A DNA stretch of 32,085 bases from Desulfurococcales archaeon (lineage in GTDB: Archaea; Thermoproteota; Thermoprotei_A; Sulfolobales; Ignisphaeraceae), in the NCBI GenBank assembly GCA_028275745.1, contig JAPWUB010000005.1:1-32085 (forward strand), read 5' to 3'. This document shows, piece after piece, positions 23,983 to 32,085 of the stretch. The notes under the pieces were generated by a model. That model made no database searches and was not told the origin of the DNA. It saw only the letters and a program-made list of their open reading frames with translations. The position numbers were made by a program, and so were the translations under genes. Position 1 is the stretch's first letter. Each line of letters begins with the position of its first letter.

Positions 23983-24204
23983 TTAAAGTTTTTGCATGTT
24001 TCCCTTGCTCCTAACCACAAATATCTTATCGCCGTTTGCTCTCATTATTACTTGATCAACTATATCTCTATAACCACAGCTTGTACATATGTAAAGGTAT
24101 CTTATGAATATTTCTCGCTTCTCCTTCTTCTCTGCTTCTATTGATAACGTTAGCGGTGATTTGCATCTTGGGCATAGCACAACATTTCTATTTCTCACAT
24201 TCAT
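23983..24204 (-). CDS. Small zinc-ribbon protein
   Basis: 73 residues with two cysteine knuckles, CPRCKSPL (C11, C14) and CTSCGYRD (C40, C43), typical of a zinc ribbon, and a basic lysine/glutamate linker (EAEKKEKREIFIRYLYI) between them. Such small ribbons occur in transcription and translation proteins, but no specific family is recognised. ATG at 24202-24204 with GGGAAG just upstream. It sits 79 bases before the membrane protein gene on the same strand, so cotranscription is possible. Confidence 0.7.
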   Translation of the reverse strand: MNVRNRNVVLCPRCKSPLTLSIEAEKKEKREIFIRYLYICTSCGYRDIVDQVIMRANGDKIFVVRSKGNMQKL

Positions 24205-24347
24205 CTTCCCATCCTTTGATGATTGCTCAATGCCTCGACGTGCTACTCATAATCACTTTTACTGCGCTAGCCTCTAGACATAAATAGTGATAACTTTCAT
24301 ATAAACTTTTTTCTCTTTGGTTAGAGCTCATTAAATGAGGGTTTGTT

Positions 24348-25478
24348 TTGACCTTGTTAGCAGAACTTAAGGTTAAACGCATAATTAACGAGGTGAAGAG
24401 TGTAAGCGATGTTGACCTCATAGTGTTAAGAGACAAGAACACTCTATCCTATCTATTCTCTGAGCTATATAATCCACCGCCTGAGGAGGTATCAGCTTTA
24501 AATGTTATTATAGATGTTAAAAAAGGCGATGCGAACGTCTTTACAAGCCTTCTCGACTACAACCGCTTTATTGAGACCTACAGAGAGACGAGAGCACTCA
24601 AGTTTACACCTGTATTCTCTTACAACTTTACACTACCTGACGGAGTCAAAGTGTTGACATTCGATGATATGAGAAGGGAAGTTGAAAATGCTATCACCAA
24701 TGCAAGGATAGTGGCATCAGATACACCTTCTATTTGTGAGCAACGCCTCTGCATAAATATAAGACCCATAATTGAGAAGGTCCGTAGACAGAAGTTAAAT
24801 CAGGAGGTTGAATTAATTAGGACAGCTGTTAACATTACAGAAAAAGTCTTAAAAAGTTTACTAACATACATTGAACCAGGGGTAACAGAGAAATCCATAG
24901 CTGGAAAGCTTATTGAACTTGCATACAGCTTTGGAGCTGACGGCATAGCGTTCAGCCCCATAGTAGCAATAGGTAAAAACGCGGCATTACCACACTATAC
25001 GCCAAAGAATGTGGTGTTTAATGGCTGTGAACCCATATTAATCGACTTTGGGGTTAGATTTGGTGGATACGTATCTGATATAACTAGGATGATATTACCG
25101 CAAAAACTATGCAAGGAATACGAAGAAGTTGAGAAGGTTTCGGCAATAATCAATGATGCTATTGCCGCAGCTCTAAAGACTATTAAGCCTGGTGTTTTAG
25201 CATCAGAAGCTGATAAAGCTGCTCGAGATGTGCTCAAAGATCACGGTCTTGATGCCTACTTCATACATGGTCTTGGTCATGGCATAGGCATAGATGTTCA
25301 TGAACCTCCAAGGCTTTCTACAACGTCAAGAGATGCCCTCCTAGAGGGTGATGTTGTAACTGTTGAGCCAGGAGTATATGTATACAATAGATATGGTGTT
25401 AGAATAGAAGAGGACGTATACGTGGGAAAAATCAGCAGTGAGAAACTTACTTCGCTACCAGGTGTAATCCATCTATAG
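24348..25478 (+). CDS. M24-family Xaa-Pro dipeptidase/aminopeptidase
   Basis: 376-residue metallopeptidase that likely cleaves peptides next to proline. The N-terminal creatinase-like domain (1-135) is followed by a pita-bread catalytic domain with all five metal ligands: D233 and D244 in LIDFGVRFGGYVSDITRM, H311 in HGLGHGIGIDVHEP, E340 in VVTVEPGVYV and E354 in GVRIEEDVYVG. H215 in NAALPHYTP is the usual substrate-side histidine. Start: TTG at 24348, supported by GAGGG six bases upstream; no nearby ATG fits. CATATAAAC near 24297-24305 is a TATA candidate. A DegT aminotransferase gene follows after ten bases. Confidence 0.9.
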   Translation: MTLLAELKVKRIINEVKSVSDVDLIVLRDKNTLSYLFSELYNPPPEEVSALNVIIDVKKGDANVFTSLLDYNRFIETYRETRALKFTPVFSYNFTLPDGVKVLTFDDMRREVENAITNARIVASDTPSICEQRLCINIRPIIEKVRRQKLNQEVELIRTAVNITEKVLKSLLTYIEPGVTEKSIAGKLIELAYSFGADGIAFSPIVAIGKNAALPHYTPKNVVFNGCEPILIDFGVRFGGYVSDITRMILPQKLCKEYEEVEKVSAIINDAIAAALKTIKPGVLASEADKAARDVLKDHGLDAYFIHGLGHGIGIDVHEPPRLSTTSRDALLEGDVVTVEPGVYVYNRYGVRIEEDVYVGKISSEKLTSLPGVIHL

Positions 25479-25488
25479 GTGATGCTCC

Positions 25489-26625
25489 GTGACACAGTAC
25501 AAAATAAAACTATTTGAACCTGTTATAGAGCAAGAAGATATTGAAGCTGTTATCGAGGTTCTGAAATCTGGCTGGCTAGCCCACGGACCTGTAGTTGAAA
25601 CATTTGAACAAGAGTTTGCTAGATATATAGGTGTTGAGCATGCAGCTACTGTGAGTAATGGAACCGTTGCCTTGGCACTAGCATTAAAGGCTCTTGGCGT
25701 GGGTCCAGGGGATAGGGTTTTAGTGCCTGACTACACATTCATTGCTTCTGCAACAGCAGCTATAATGATAGGCGCTACTCCTGTATTTGTTGATGTTGAC
25801 AGCAAGACATTTAATATTAGTGTAGATGATGTTTTACAAAAGGTTGAAGAGCCAGGGGTAAAGGCTATAGTTGCTGTACACCTCTTTGGACATCCTGCAG
25901 AGATTAAGGCACTTAAAGAGATTGCAACTGACAAGAGGTTGCTCCTGGTTGAGGACGCTGCTCAGGCTCATGGGGCAGAGGCATGGGGCAAGAAGGTAGG
26001 CAGCTTTGGTGATGCTGCAATATTCAGCTTTTACGCCACTAAGAACATGACCATGGGTGAGGGAGGCATAGTAGTATCTAACGAGAAGAGCGTTATAGAG
26101 AAGGTAAAGATGCTTAGAAACCACGGACAATCAGCTAGGTATCTTCATGTTGAGCTCGGATGGAACTTCAGAATAACCTCTATGCAAGCTGCTCTAGGCA
26201 GAGTTCAGTTAAGAAAGCTTGATAGACTGAATGATTTGAGGAGGCAGAACGCATCATACCTATCGTCGCTCCTTAGCAGGTTAGAGGGTGTTGAGATTCC
26301 TTATGAAGCTCCCTGGGCTAAGCACGTGTACCATGTTTATGCTGTGAAGCTAGGCACGAGAAATATTAGGGATTGTGTTCAAAAGTGTATGACATCTAAT
26401 GGAATTGAAGTGGCTGTTCATTATCCAATTCCGCTTCATGCTCAACCAGTGTTCAGGAACATGGGTTATGCCGAGTGTTGCCCAACGTCATCAGCTCTTG
26501 CTGAAAAAGAGCTGAGCCTACCGGTTCATCCAAAGCTTGGTAGGGAAGAGCTAAAGCTCGTTGCTGAGACATTCGCTAAGTGTTTGGAGAGGTGTAGAGA
26601 AGAAGTAAAGCAACAAATACAATAG
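25489..26625 (+). CDS. DegT/DnrJ/EryC1/StrS-family aminotransferase
   Basis: 378-residue PLP enzyme, usual family length. Marks: SGWLAHGPVVETFEQEFARYIG, cofactor-side VSNGTVALALAL, LVPDYTFIASATA, PLP-ring aspartate D156 in LVEDAAQAHGA, and Schiff-base lysine K185 in FYATKNMTMGEGG. The family transfers amino groups to keto-sugars for surface polysaccharide or glycan synthesis. Start: GTG at 25489 with AGGTGA seven bases upstream. It follows the M24 peptidase by ten bases and is likely cotranscribed, although no other nucleotide-sugar genes are nearby, so the donor sugar pathway is unclear. A C-terminal cluster of cysteines (ECC...KCLERC) is unusual. Confidence 0.92.
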   Translation: MTQYKIKLFEPVIEQEDIEAVIEVLKSGWLAHGPVVETFEQEFARYIGVEHAATVSNGTVALALALKALGVGPGDRVLVPDYTFIASATAAIMIGATPVFVDVDSKTFNISVDDVLQKVEEPGVKAIVAVHLFGHPAEIKALKEIATDKRLLLVEDAAQAHGAEAWGKKVGSFGDAAIFSFYATKNMTMGEGGIVVSNEKSVIEKVKMLRNHGQSARYLHVELGWNFRITSMQAALGRVQLRKLDRLNDLRRQNASYLSSLLSRLEGVEIPYEAPWAKHVYHVYAVKLGTRNIRDCVQKCMTSNGIEVAVHYPIPLHAQPVFRNMGYAECCPTSSALAEKELSLPVHPKLGREELKLVAETFAKCLERCREEVKQQIQ

Positions 26626-26641
26626 ATTTTTATGGGCATAG

Positions 26642-28096
26642 CTAGACTATTTCTGTTTCACTTGCTACGCACTTTATTGTTATGCCTTGGAAGTTCTCTG
26701 CAAACCATCTAAGCCTATCCTGAATAGCTTTCCTCATAGACTCATTAATTACGAATTGCTGCCTTGCCCACATTATAGACTCCTCATCTATCTTACCTTC
26801 ACTCTTGCTGGCTGCAAGCCTTACTAATGCATCTATTTCTGCATGGGTAAACCATCTAGTTAGACTTGCTATGAGCTCAGCCTTCTCAGGTTCTAGCTGT
26901 ATTCCATACCTCTTTGCACTTCTCATTGCTATATACTTTCGGAACTCTCTATCGGGATAACCCATCAAAATGACGACATCTATTCGTCCAGGTCTTATGA
27001 GGGCAGGATCCAAGATCTCTGGCGCATTGGTGGTTAGTATTACTGGAGGTCTATTCTCTTCTTGCAGGAATCTGAGGAATATTGTTATCTCTGCAACATG
27101 CGTCTCATGTAAGGCTATGTGCCTGCCCACGAGAAAGTCCACATCATCAAGCAATAGCACTGCTTTTCTCTTCTTTTTGACGGATGCCAATGCTTGCTCT
27201 AGTATCTTCTCTGTCAAACCATACCACATAGAGCGGTAGCTACTAGGCCTAAGCTCTATTATCTTCATCTTCAACGCGCTAGATATAGCCTCAGCTGTTA
27301 CTGTCTTTCCAACACCTGGAGGCCCAGTAATTAGTATACCTCGTGGCGCATAGGAAGCCTTGTTTAAAATTGGCTTAACTATTATTGTCTCTATACTGCT
27401 CCTAAGTTTTGATGGCACATCATTAAGGCTCCACTGTGGCTGTCTAATAGGTATTCTAATCCTTATTGTCTCATTATATTCGGGAATTACTATATCTATA
27501 TTATTCGTCTCAAGCTTTGAAACAAGTTGTACCACTATATTATGAATCCTTTGCGCTAATAATGAATCTACATCCTCCCCATACTTACTTAGCTTATACT
27601 CAAGAAGGTTCCAGGAAAGCTTGTAGAGTTGCTGCACCATATTGAGCCTAAACTTTTTCTTTGGATCTTTCACAATAGCCATGAACACTGTTGGTCTCTT
27701 ACCCGTAAATCTGGTATCATTTCTTGTAACAAGAGCTGCTACATTTAACTGTATTGAGCCGTCTTTCAGTATTGATGCATAGGATAAGACGCACTGTGAG
27801 TGAGGATCATACCTCTGCAAGTAGTTCTGAAGATAGTATGGAACAGCAGATGAAGATAGCAGGTATATTAAGTAACCCAGCTCAGAATCATCAATTTTCT
27901 TTATATTTTTAACTGCAATCCTCTGCCTAATGTTTATCTCTATAGGGTCCCTCAAGTTCTTCACTATTATATTAGCGAGACCCATTATCCTAATACTTGG
28001 CCTCACTGGCGTAGCTTCTACAACGTATACTTTGTACTTTCCAAACTTTAGTGGTGTAAACATCACTACCTTTGCATGTTCAGTACTGTGACTCAC
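26642..28096 (-). CDS. AAA+ ATPase with long unknown N-terminal domain
   Basis: 484 residues. A single C-terminal AAA+ module (about 215-450) has Walker A GPPGVGKT (258-265), Walker B VLLLDDVD (313-320), sensor-1 asparagine in ILTTNAPE (N357) and the arginine pair in LIRPGRID (R368, R371). It belongs near the Cdc48/proteasome-ATPase group. Walker B reads D-D where most AAA+ proteins have D-E, so hydrolysis may be slow. The first ~210 residues match no domain I know and lack coiled coil or membrane segments. Start: GTG 28096 is listed; ATG at 28063 (MFTPLKFGK), with AAGGT just upstream, is a real alternative. Stands alone, convergent with the DegT gene. Confidence 0.85.
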   Translation of the reverse strand: MSHSTEHAKVVMFTPLKFGKYKVYVVEATPVRPSIRIMGLANIIVKNLRDPIEINIRQRIAVKNIKKIDDSELGYLIYLLSSSAVPYYLQNYLQRYDPHSQCVLSYASILKDGSIQLNVAALVTRNDTRFTGKRPTVFMAIVKDPKKKFRLNMVQQLYKLSWNLLEYKLSKYGEDVDSLLAQRIHNIVVQLVSKLETNNIDIVIPEYNETIRIRIPIRQPQWSLNDVPSKLRSSIETIIVKPILNKASYAPRGILITGPPGVGKTVTAEAISSALKMKIIELRPSSYRSMWYGLTEKILEQALASVKKKRKAVLLLDDVDFLVGRHIALHETHVAEITIFLRFLQEENRPPVILTTNAPEILDPALIRPGRIDVVILMGYPDREFRKYIAMRSAKRYGIQLEPEKAELIASLTRWFTHAEIDALVRLAASKSEGKIDEESIMWARQQFVINESMRKAIQDRLRWFAENFQGITIKCVASETEIV

Positions 28097-28156
28097 TCCT
28101 CATGACACCACTAAGAAATTGTGTTGAGAAGGATTTTAAGTTCACATAGCAGAAGA

Positions 28157-28168
28157 ATATATAAAAGC
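28157..28168 (-). promoter_or_regulatory. Candidate TATA box of the AAA+ ATPase gene
   Basis: Minus-strand GCTTTTATATAT, about 60 bases before the listed GTG. A weaker CTTAAAATCC near 28134-28141 is an alternative about 40 bases away. Confidence 0.4.
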
Positions 28169-28277
28169 TTGTATAGGGCCTGAAGTGAGCCCCTACTAAT
28201 ACTACTTTAATACATTTAGCTACATACTCAACAATACCTCTAAACTACGCCAAGAACATAAACGAGGTTGTTATTAC

Positions 28278-28499
28278 TCAAGCGAAAGCTACATTCTCAT
28301 TACCCCATACTCTAACAACACCTTTTTCTGTGGATAACCCTGTAGAAAGTCCTTCAACCTTCTCTATAATCCAGCTACCCTTCTCAACATTGAACTCTTT
28401 CGCTAGAAACTCAGGAAAGTTTTGAAATCCAACACATTCATACCAAGTACCATCAAATTCTAAAACTTTCGGTTCAGGAACTACGTAAACACGTTTCAT
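28278..28499 (-). CDS. Small protein of unknown function
   Basis: 73 residues with ATG at 28497-28499. It reads like a compact beta-rich globular protein (MKRVYVVPEPKVLEFDGTWYECVGF, then WIIEKVEGLSTGLSTEKGVVRVWG). No family recognised. It has a good minus-strand TATA element (TTTATATATTAAG near 28540) about 40-50 bases before the ATG, so it can be transcribed apart from the GH31 gene upstream. A toxin, regulator or small housekeeping protein cannot be told apart. Confidence 0.6.
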   Translation of the reverse strand: MKRVYVVPEPKVLEFDGTWYECVGFQNFPEFLAKEFNVEKGSWIIEKVEGLSTGLSTEKGVVRVWGNENVAFA

Positions 28500-28618
28500 A
28501 TATTAAATGCCTGTTCGTTCTCCCTATTTAACTTAATATATAAATCTCTTAAAATAACTTTTCATATTTTACTTCTTTAACGAGAACTATTGAAGAATCT
28601 TTTGATTTCTATTCATAG

Positions 28619-30829
28619 TTATAGACTTAGCGAGATCTCTTTACCGTTGTAATCTACTATAGTATCTGGTTTTGCTTCTTCTAAACCAACTCCTTTGCCT
28701 TCTTCAACAAGTACTATCTTAAATCTTAGCTGAGGTATGTCCATCGACCCTCTCTTATCTCTTATCATCAATCTGTTCTCTTTCTCAATCCATTTAATAG
28801 GTATCAAAGCGTATACCCCGTTTTCGTAGGCATACGTCTCCCCATCATCTATATATAGGGCGAATTCCCCATCACGACCTCTGTATATCCTTAACTCGAA
28901 TTCTGTTCCTATCTCATCGCTATTCTTTATGTTACTAGGAGCTAGAGGTATTAATGCACCTGCTTTTATATGTAGCGGTATTATATCTAGAGGTGCCTGT
29001 ACCCTTATCCTGTATCCACCAAGAAGTTTCTTACCTGTCCAGAAATCGTACCAAAGTCCTTGGGGCAGGTACACCTCTCTCTCAAATGTTGACGGGGTTG
29101 TTATAGGTGACACCATTATGAAGGGGCCGAACATGTATTGATCATCTATGTTAATAACGTTCTTATCTTCTCTGAAATCCATGACTAGTGGTCTCATAAT
29201 TGTGTAATCTTTTTCATATACCATCCAGGCTAGGGTGTAGATGTATGGTAGTAATCGATATCTAAGCTTAATGTATTTAATTAGAATTTCTTCGACATCT
29301 TTACCAAATCTCCAAGGTTCTTTAGGATAGTAAGTTCCGTGAACTCTAAAAATAGGGCAGAAAGCACCCCATTGGAACCATCTAATGAATAGTTCTTTGT
29401 AACCTTCTGTCTCAGGATTTCCGCTGAAGAACCCTCCTATATCTGTTGTCCAATAAGGTAGACCTGATAAACTATAATTTAACCCAGCCCATATCTGAGT
29501 CCTAAAAGTTGTCCAATCCCCCGTTACATCACCACTCCAATTCACTACACCATGCCTCTGTATTCCAGCGAAACCTGACCTCGTCAATATCAATACTCTT
29601 CTATTCGATACCTTCCTCTGACCTTCGTAGACAGCTTTCGTTTCTAGCAATGGATATATATTCAAGTATTTCAACATCTTCTTACCGTTACCTATATCAA
29701 GTGTTCTCTGCCAAGTATCGTAAACGAGCCCAGGCCCTACCTCAGGTTCTGAAGCATCTAACCACCAACCATCTATACCTATTCTAAAGAATACCTCCTC
29801 TATCTTTCTCCATAACCATTCCCTACACTCCTCCTTAAATACGTTAACTAATCCATAATTGCCATGTCCTCCACCTACTATACATCTCCTCTCCTCAGCT
29901 TCCCTATATATATCTGTATTCTTTTCGAAGAAAGGCCATATAGATATGAGTATTCTGATACCTAGTTTGTGAATATCTTCAACCATTTTCTTTGGATCTG
30001 GGTAAAATTCTTCATCAAATTTAAATGCATTCCATCCATATTTTCCCCAGTATCTCCAATCTTGAACAATTATATCTATAGGTATACCTCTATCCCTAAA
30101 CATTTTAGCTGTAGAAACAATCTCTTCTTGTGATGCATACCTCTCTTTCGATTGCCAGTAACCGAAAGCGTACCTAGGTAGCATAACAGCTTTCCCTGTT
30201 AACCATCTATACCCAGCAATAACTCTATCTAAATCAGGGCCATACACCACGAAATAGCTTAGATAATCCCCAGCTTCAAACCATACCCTAAGGACGTTAC
30301 CTCTAGACTCTATAACCCCCATAGAATACATATCCCATAGAATCCCATAACCAGCACTAGATACAAGGAATGGTACAGCTATATCTGTATTCCTTTGAAC
30401 GAGGTATACAGTATGGTTTCTATAATTATAAACACTATGAGCAGAGTAACCAGCGTGCTGACCAAGACCATAGAGACCTGAGTCAGGATCTATCTCGAAT
30501 ACTTGTTCAAAACTATAAAACTCCATATTGTAACGATGTTGTTTAATAGCTCTTCTACCAACTTCCTTAATGATTAGATCACTAAACCTTATCTCTACAG
30601 AACCTCCAACTTTATCGATATATACAGAAATCTCATCTGATGCAACCACAACCTTGCCATCTTTCTCGTCAACAACTATAGACACAGGCTTAGGCTTAGC
30701 TACAACAGCATAGCTTTCCTCAACAGATGCACCGTGGGGAATATGGATAATATTAACGATGTTACTATCATAGAACTTAACAACGATTTTACCTAAACCG
30801 AAAGGTATCTCAACGAAGCTCTTCTCCAT
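28619..30829 (-). CDS. GH31 alpha-glycosidase, possibly alpha-xylosidase
   Basis: 736 residues from ATG 30827-30829 (GGGGA upstream), preferred to the TTG at 30844. The N-terminal beta-sandwich (to about 220) leads into the catalytic barrel: AFGYWQSKERYASQEEI, IIVQDWRYWG, nucleophile aspartate in DGWWLDASEPE (D363 in track numbering), LTRSGFAGIQRHGVVNWSGD with likely acid/base D439, and PYWTTDIGGFF; beta domains and LYIDDGETYAYENG close the protein. GH31 members release glucose or xylose from the non-reducing end; the W-L-D-A-x-E-P-E form is one I associate with alpha-xylosidases, but glucosidase remains possible. No signal peptide, so it acts in the cytoplasm on imported sugars. It has its own promoter. 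Confidence 0.9.
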   Translation of the reverse strand: MEKSFVEIPFGLGKIVVKFYDSNIVNIIHIPHGASVEESYAVVAKPKPVSIVVDEKDGKVVVASDEISVYIDKVGGSVEIRFSDLIIKEVGRRAIKQHRYNMEFYSFEQVFEIDPDSGLYGLGQHAGYSAHSVYNYRNHTVYLVQRNTDIAVPFLVSSAGYGILWDMYSMGVIESRGNVLRVWFEAGDYLSYFVVYGPDLDRVIAGYRWLTGKAVMLPRYAFGYWQSKERYASQEEIVSTAKMFRDRGIPIDIIVQDWRYWGKYGWNAFKFDEEFYPDPKKMVEDIHKLGIRILISIWPFFEKNTDIYREAEERRCIVGGGHGNYGLVNVFKEECREWLWRKIEEVFFRIGIDGWWLDASEPEVGPGLVYDTWQRTLDIGNGKKMLKYLNIYPLLETKAVYEGQRKVSNRRVLILTRSGFAGIQRHGVVNWSGDVTGDWTTFRTQIWAGLNYSLSGLPYWTTDIGGFFSGNPETEGYKELFIRWFQWGAFCPIFRVHGTYYPKEPWRFGKDVEEILIKYIKLRYRLLPYIYTLAWMVYEKDYTIMRPLVMDFREDKNVINIDDQYMFGPFIMVSPITTPSTFEREVYLPQGLWYDFWTGKKLLGGYRIRVQAPLDIIPLHIKAGALIPLAPSNIKNSDEIGTEFELRIYRGRDGEFALYIDDGETYAYENGVYALIPIKWIEKENRLMIRDKRGSMDIPQLRFKIVLVEEGKGVGLEEAKPDTIVDYNGKEISLSL

Positions 30830-30864
30830 GATGAGATTCCCCAATATCTATCCACAAGATTTAA

Positions 30865-30874
30865 CTATATAAGC
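30865..30874 (-). promoter_or_regulatory. Candidate TATA box of the GH31 gene
   Basis: CTATATAAGC on the plus strand reads GCTTATATAG on the minus strand, placing transcription start near 30844 and leaving a leader of about 15 bases before the preferred ATG. Confidence 0.55.
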
Positions 30875-31030
30875 ATTTTTATCAAAGTATTTAGTTCTAA
30901 TGATTAGTACCGAAATTATCACTATATAGGAGCTTAAGGACTTAGTAAGAAATTTACTTTGTAGTGATGAGACTTAAATTAGGGTTTTAACAATGCGTAA
31001 TAGACTATTTTATTAAGATGAAACGCGTTC

Positions 31031-31820
31031 ATGATTTATGTTGCTGTCAGAAGGAGTGATCCTATTACTAGGAAAGTTTTTGGGAATAGCTCAAGACTTC
31101 TTATCGTTGCTAGACACTGTGTTGGTTATGATAGAGTTGATGTTGAGGCAACTGCTGAGCACGGTGTTTGGGTAACAGTTACACCTGTTAAAGAGCTCTT
31201 CTTAGCTGTTGCCAAACATATTATTGCTTTGATTATGTGTTCAGCTAGTTTGGAGTAAGGAAGAATTTGAAGGTTTATTGCTTGTGAACAATGGTTTAGG
31301 GATCATCGGATTGAGTAGGATAGGGATGGAGATCGCTAGGAAGGCTAAGGGGCTTGGTATGAGAATTGTATATTTTGACAAGATTAGGAAAAAAGATGTT
31401 AAGGAAACCCTTGGTGTAGAGTATCTCGATCTACATAGTCTTCTAAAGGTATCAGATTTCGTAGTAATCGCGGTACCTTTAACAAAAGAAACTCTGGGCA
31501 TGATAGGGAAAGAAGAACTAAAATCTATGAAGAGATCGGCATACATAATTAATATCGCTAGAGGTGGCATAATAAATCATGAAGCTCTGGTGAAAGCCCT
31601 TGAAGAGAGATGGATTGCCGGTACAGCACTAGATGTTTTCCTATCGAACCTCTTCCGCAAAACGATCCTATAATAAAGATTAGAAATACTGTACTGACTC
31701 CCCATATAGCGTGGTTTACGAAAGAACCTCGAATAGCTATGGCTGGAACAGTAGTGGAGGAAGTTCTAAAAATACTTAAATGTGAAGACCCGCTTTATCC
31801 TGTGAACCCTGAGGTTAGAG
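31031..31820 (+). pseudogene. Broken D-isomer-specific 2-hydroxyacid dehydrogenase
   Basis: Three pieces in two frames match one family member such as D-3-phosphoglycerate dehydrogenase or glyoxylate reductase. Piece one (frame of 31031): SRLLIVARHCVGYDRVDVEATAEHGVWVTVTP. Piece two opens by about 31233 in the next frame: VNNGLGIIGLSRIGMEIARKAKGLGM (NAD loop G-x-x-G-x-x-G altered to G-L-S-R-I-G), then VVIAVPLTKETLGMI, INIARGGIINHEALVKAL, GTALDVF. Piece three returns to the first frame after one missing base near 31640: PIEPLPQNDPIIKIRNTVLTPHIAWFTKEPRIAMAG ... DPLYPVNPEV. The N-terminal ~55 residues are missing and about 20 residues are lost between pieces one and two. The catalytic R, E and H regions remain recognisable, so decay looks recent. 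Confidence 0.85.
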
Positions 31821-32085
31821 ATAAAGCAAAGAGCAAGTGTAAAAACTGGTTACCGGATAAACGAATAGAATATGATGCTGGAGTACGATTGAGGGGATAC
31901 ATATGGATCCTGTTCATATCTTCTAAATATTCAAAATATTTCCGCATTTCTAAATATCTTAGCTTAATAATACGTGAACCTTTATTGATAGATATCAGTG
32001 CGGTATGGTAGAGCTATGATATTACATAATTGTTTAGGTGCTTTAAAGAATTCCTTGTTTTGTACTTGTAGATAATTGTGTGAGT
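31821..32085 (+). other. Right-end stretch with no supported gene
   Basis: After the dehydrogenase homology ends near the V-N-P-E-V motif, the frame stays open to 32011, but the product (SKYSKYFRISKYLSLIIREPLL) has no family resemblance and looks like read-through after loss of the natural stop. Nothing was recognised from 32012 to the end. Confidence 0.5.

Noticed and set aside
23785-24144. 119-residue plus-strand ORF
   Set aside because: It covers the start of the membrane protein gene and the zinc-ribbon gene on the other strand, both of which have recognisable features.
28175-28196. Short inverted repeat TAGGGC / GCCCCTA
   Set aside because: Stem is only about six pairs with an imperfect match and no run of T follows, so a terminator or operator cannot be supported.
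31610-32011. 133-residue ORF taken as an intact gene
   Set aside because: Its first part is the third piece of the broken 2-hydroxyacid dehydrogenase; the rest has no family resemblance, so it is listed under the pseudogene and the empty right end.
1-32085. CRISPR arrays, insertion sequences, tRNA or rRNA genes
   Set aside because: No regularly spaced repeats, transposase motifs, terminal inverted repeats or cloverleaf sequences were found by reading both strands.

Overview
The window looks like chromosomal DNA from a hyperthermophilic crenarchaeon (Thermoproteota), probably of the Desulfurococcales/Ignisphaera type. The lineage is an inference from gene content: a DhnA-type archaeal aldolase, archaeal phosphoglycerate mutase, Nep1, FAU-1, UPF0147, an AbrB-PhoU fusion and archaeal HMG-CoA synthase. 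AT-rich TATA boxes, GTG and TTG starts, GGTGA/GAGGT ribosome sites and heavy use of AGA/AGG and ATA codons fit. No rRNA, tRNA, CRISPR array, insertion sequence or intact phage gene was seen. Genes are tightly packed; only 2311-2721 exceeds 300 bases without an intact gene.

Left part (1-5.8 kb): a minus-strand ABC export operon (one ATPase and two ABC-2 permeases, the last cut by the window edge), a 411-base gap with a possible gene remnant, then a plus-strand glycolytic pair (class I aldolase and PfkB kinase), a small unknown gene and a degenerate alcohol-dehydrogenase-like protein.

Middle (5.8-18.9 kb): a minus-strand operon of an HTH-phosphoribosyltransferase regulator, a metallophosphoesterase-fold protein that has lost its metal ligands, and a radical SAM protein. 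Next come two small divergent genes, a 52-aa gene missed by the ORF track, HMG-CoA synthase, an unknown gene, Nep1, a minus-strand glycolytic pair (phosphoglycerate mutase then ROK sugar kinase), AbrB-PhoU, FAU-1 (sharing 83 bp with AbrB-PhoU tail to tail), UPF0147 and an MBL-fold hydrolase.

Right part (18.9-32 kb): a candidate C/D box guide RNA; a cysS-led operon with three poorly known genes, one a 15-cysteine zinc protein; a tandem Sm-like protein followed by a THUMP protein; a membrane-protein/zinc-ribbon cluster; an M24 peptidase with a DegT aminotransferase; and an unusual AAA+ ATPase. The right end looks more accessory: an unknown 73-aa protein, a GH31 alpha-glycosidase and a frameshifted 2-hydroxyacid dehydrogenase pseudogene.

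Two themes run through the window. One is central carbon metabolism: aldolase, PfkB kinase, ROK kinase, phosphoglycerate mutase, a GfcR-like regulator and GH31. The other is RNA and translation: Nep1, FAU-1, CysRS, Sm-like, THUMP and the guide RNA. The best leads for undescribed biology are the regulator/pseudo-phosphoesterase/radical SAM operon, the tandem-Sm plus THUMP pair, and the unknown proteins behind cysS.
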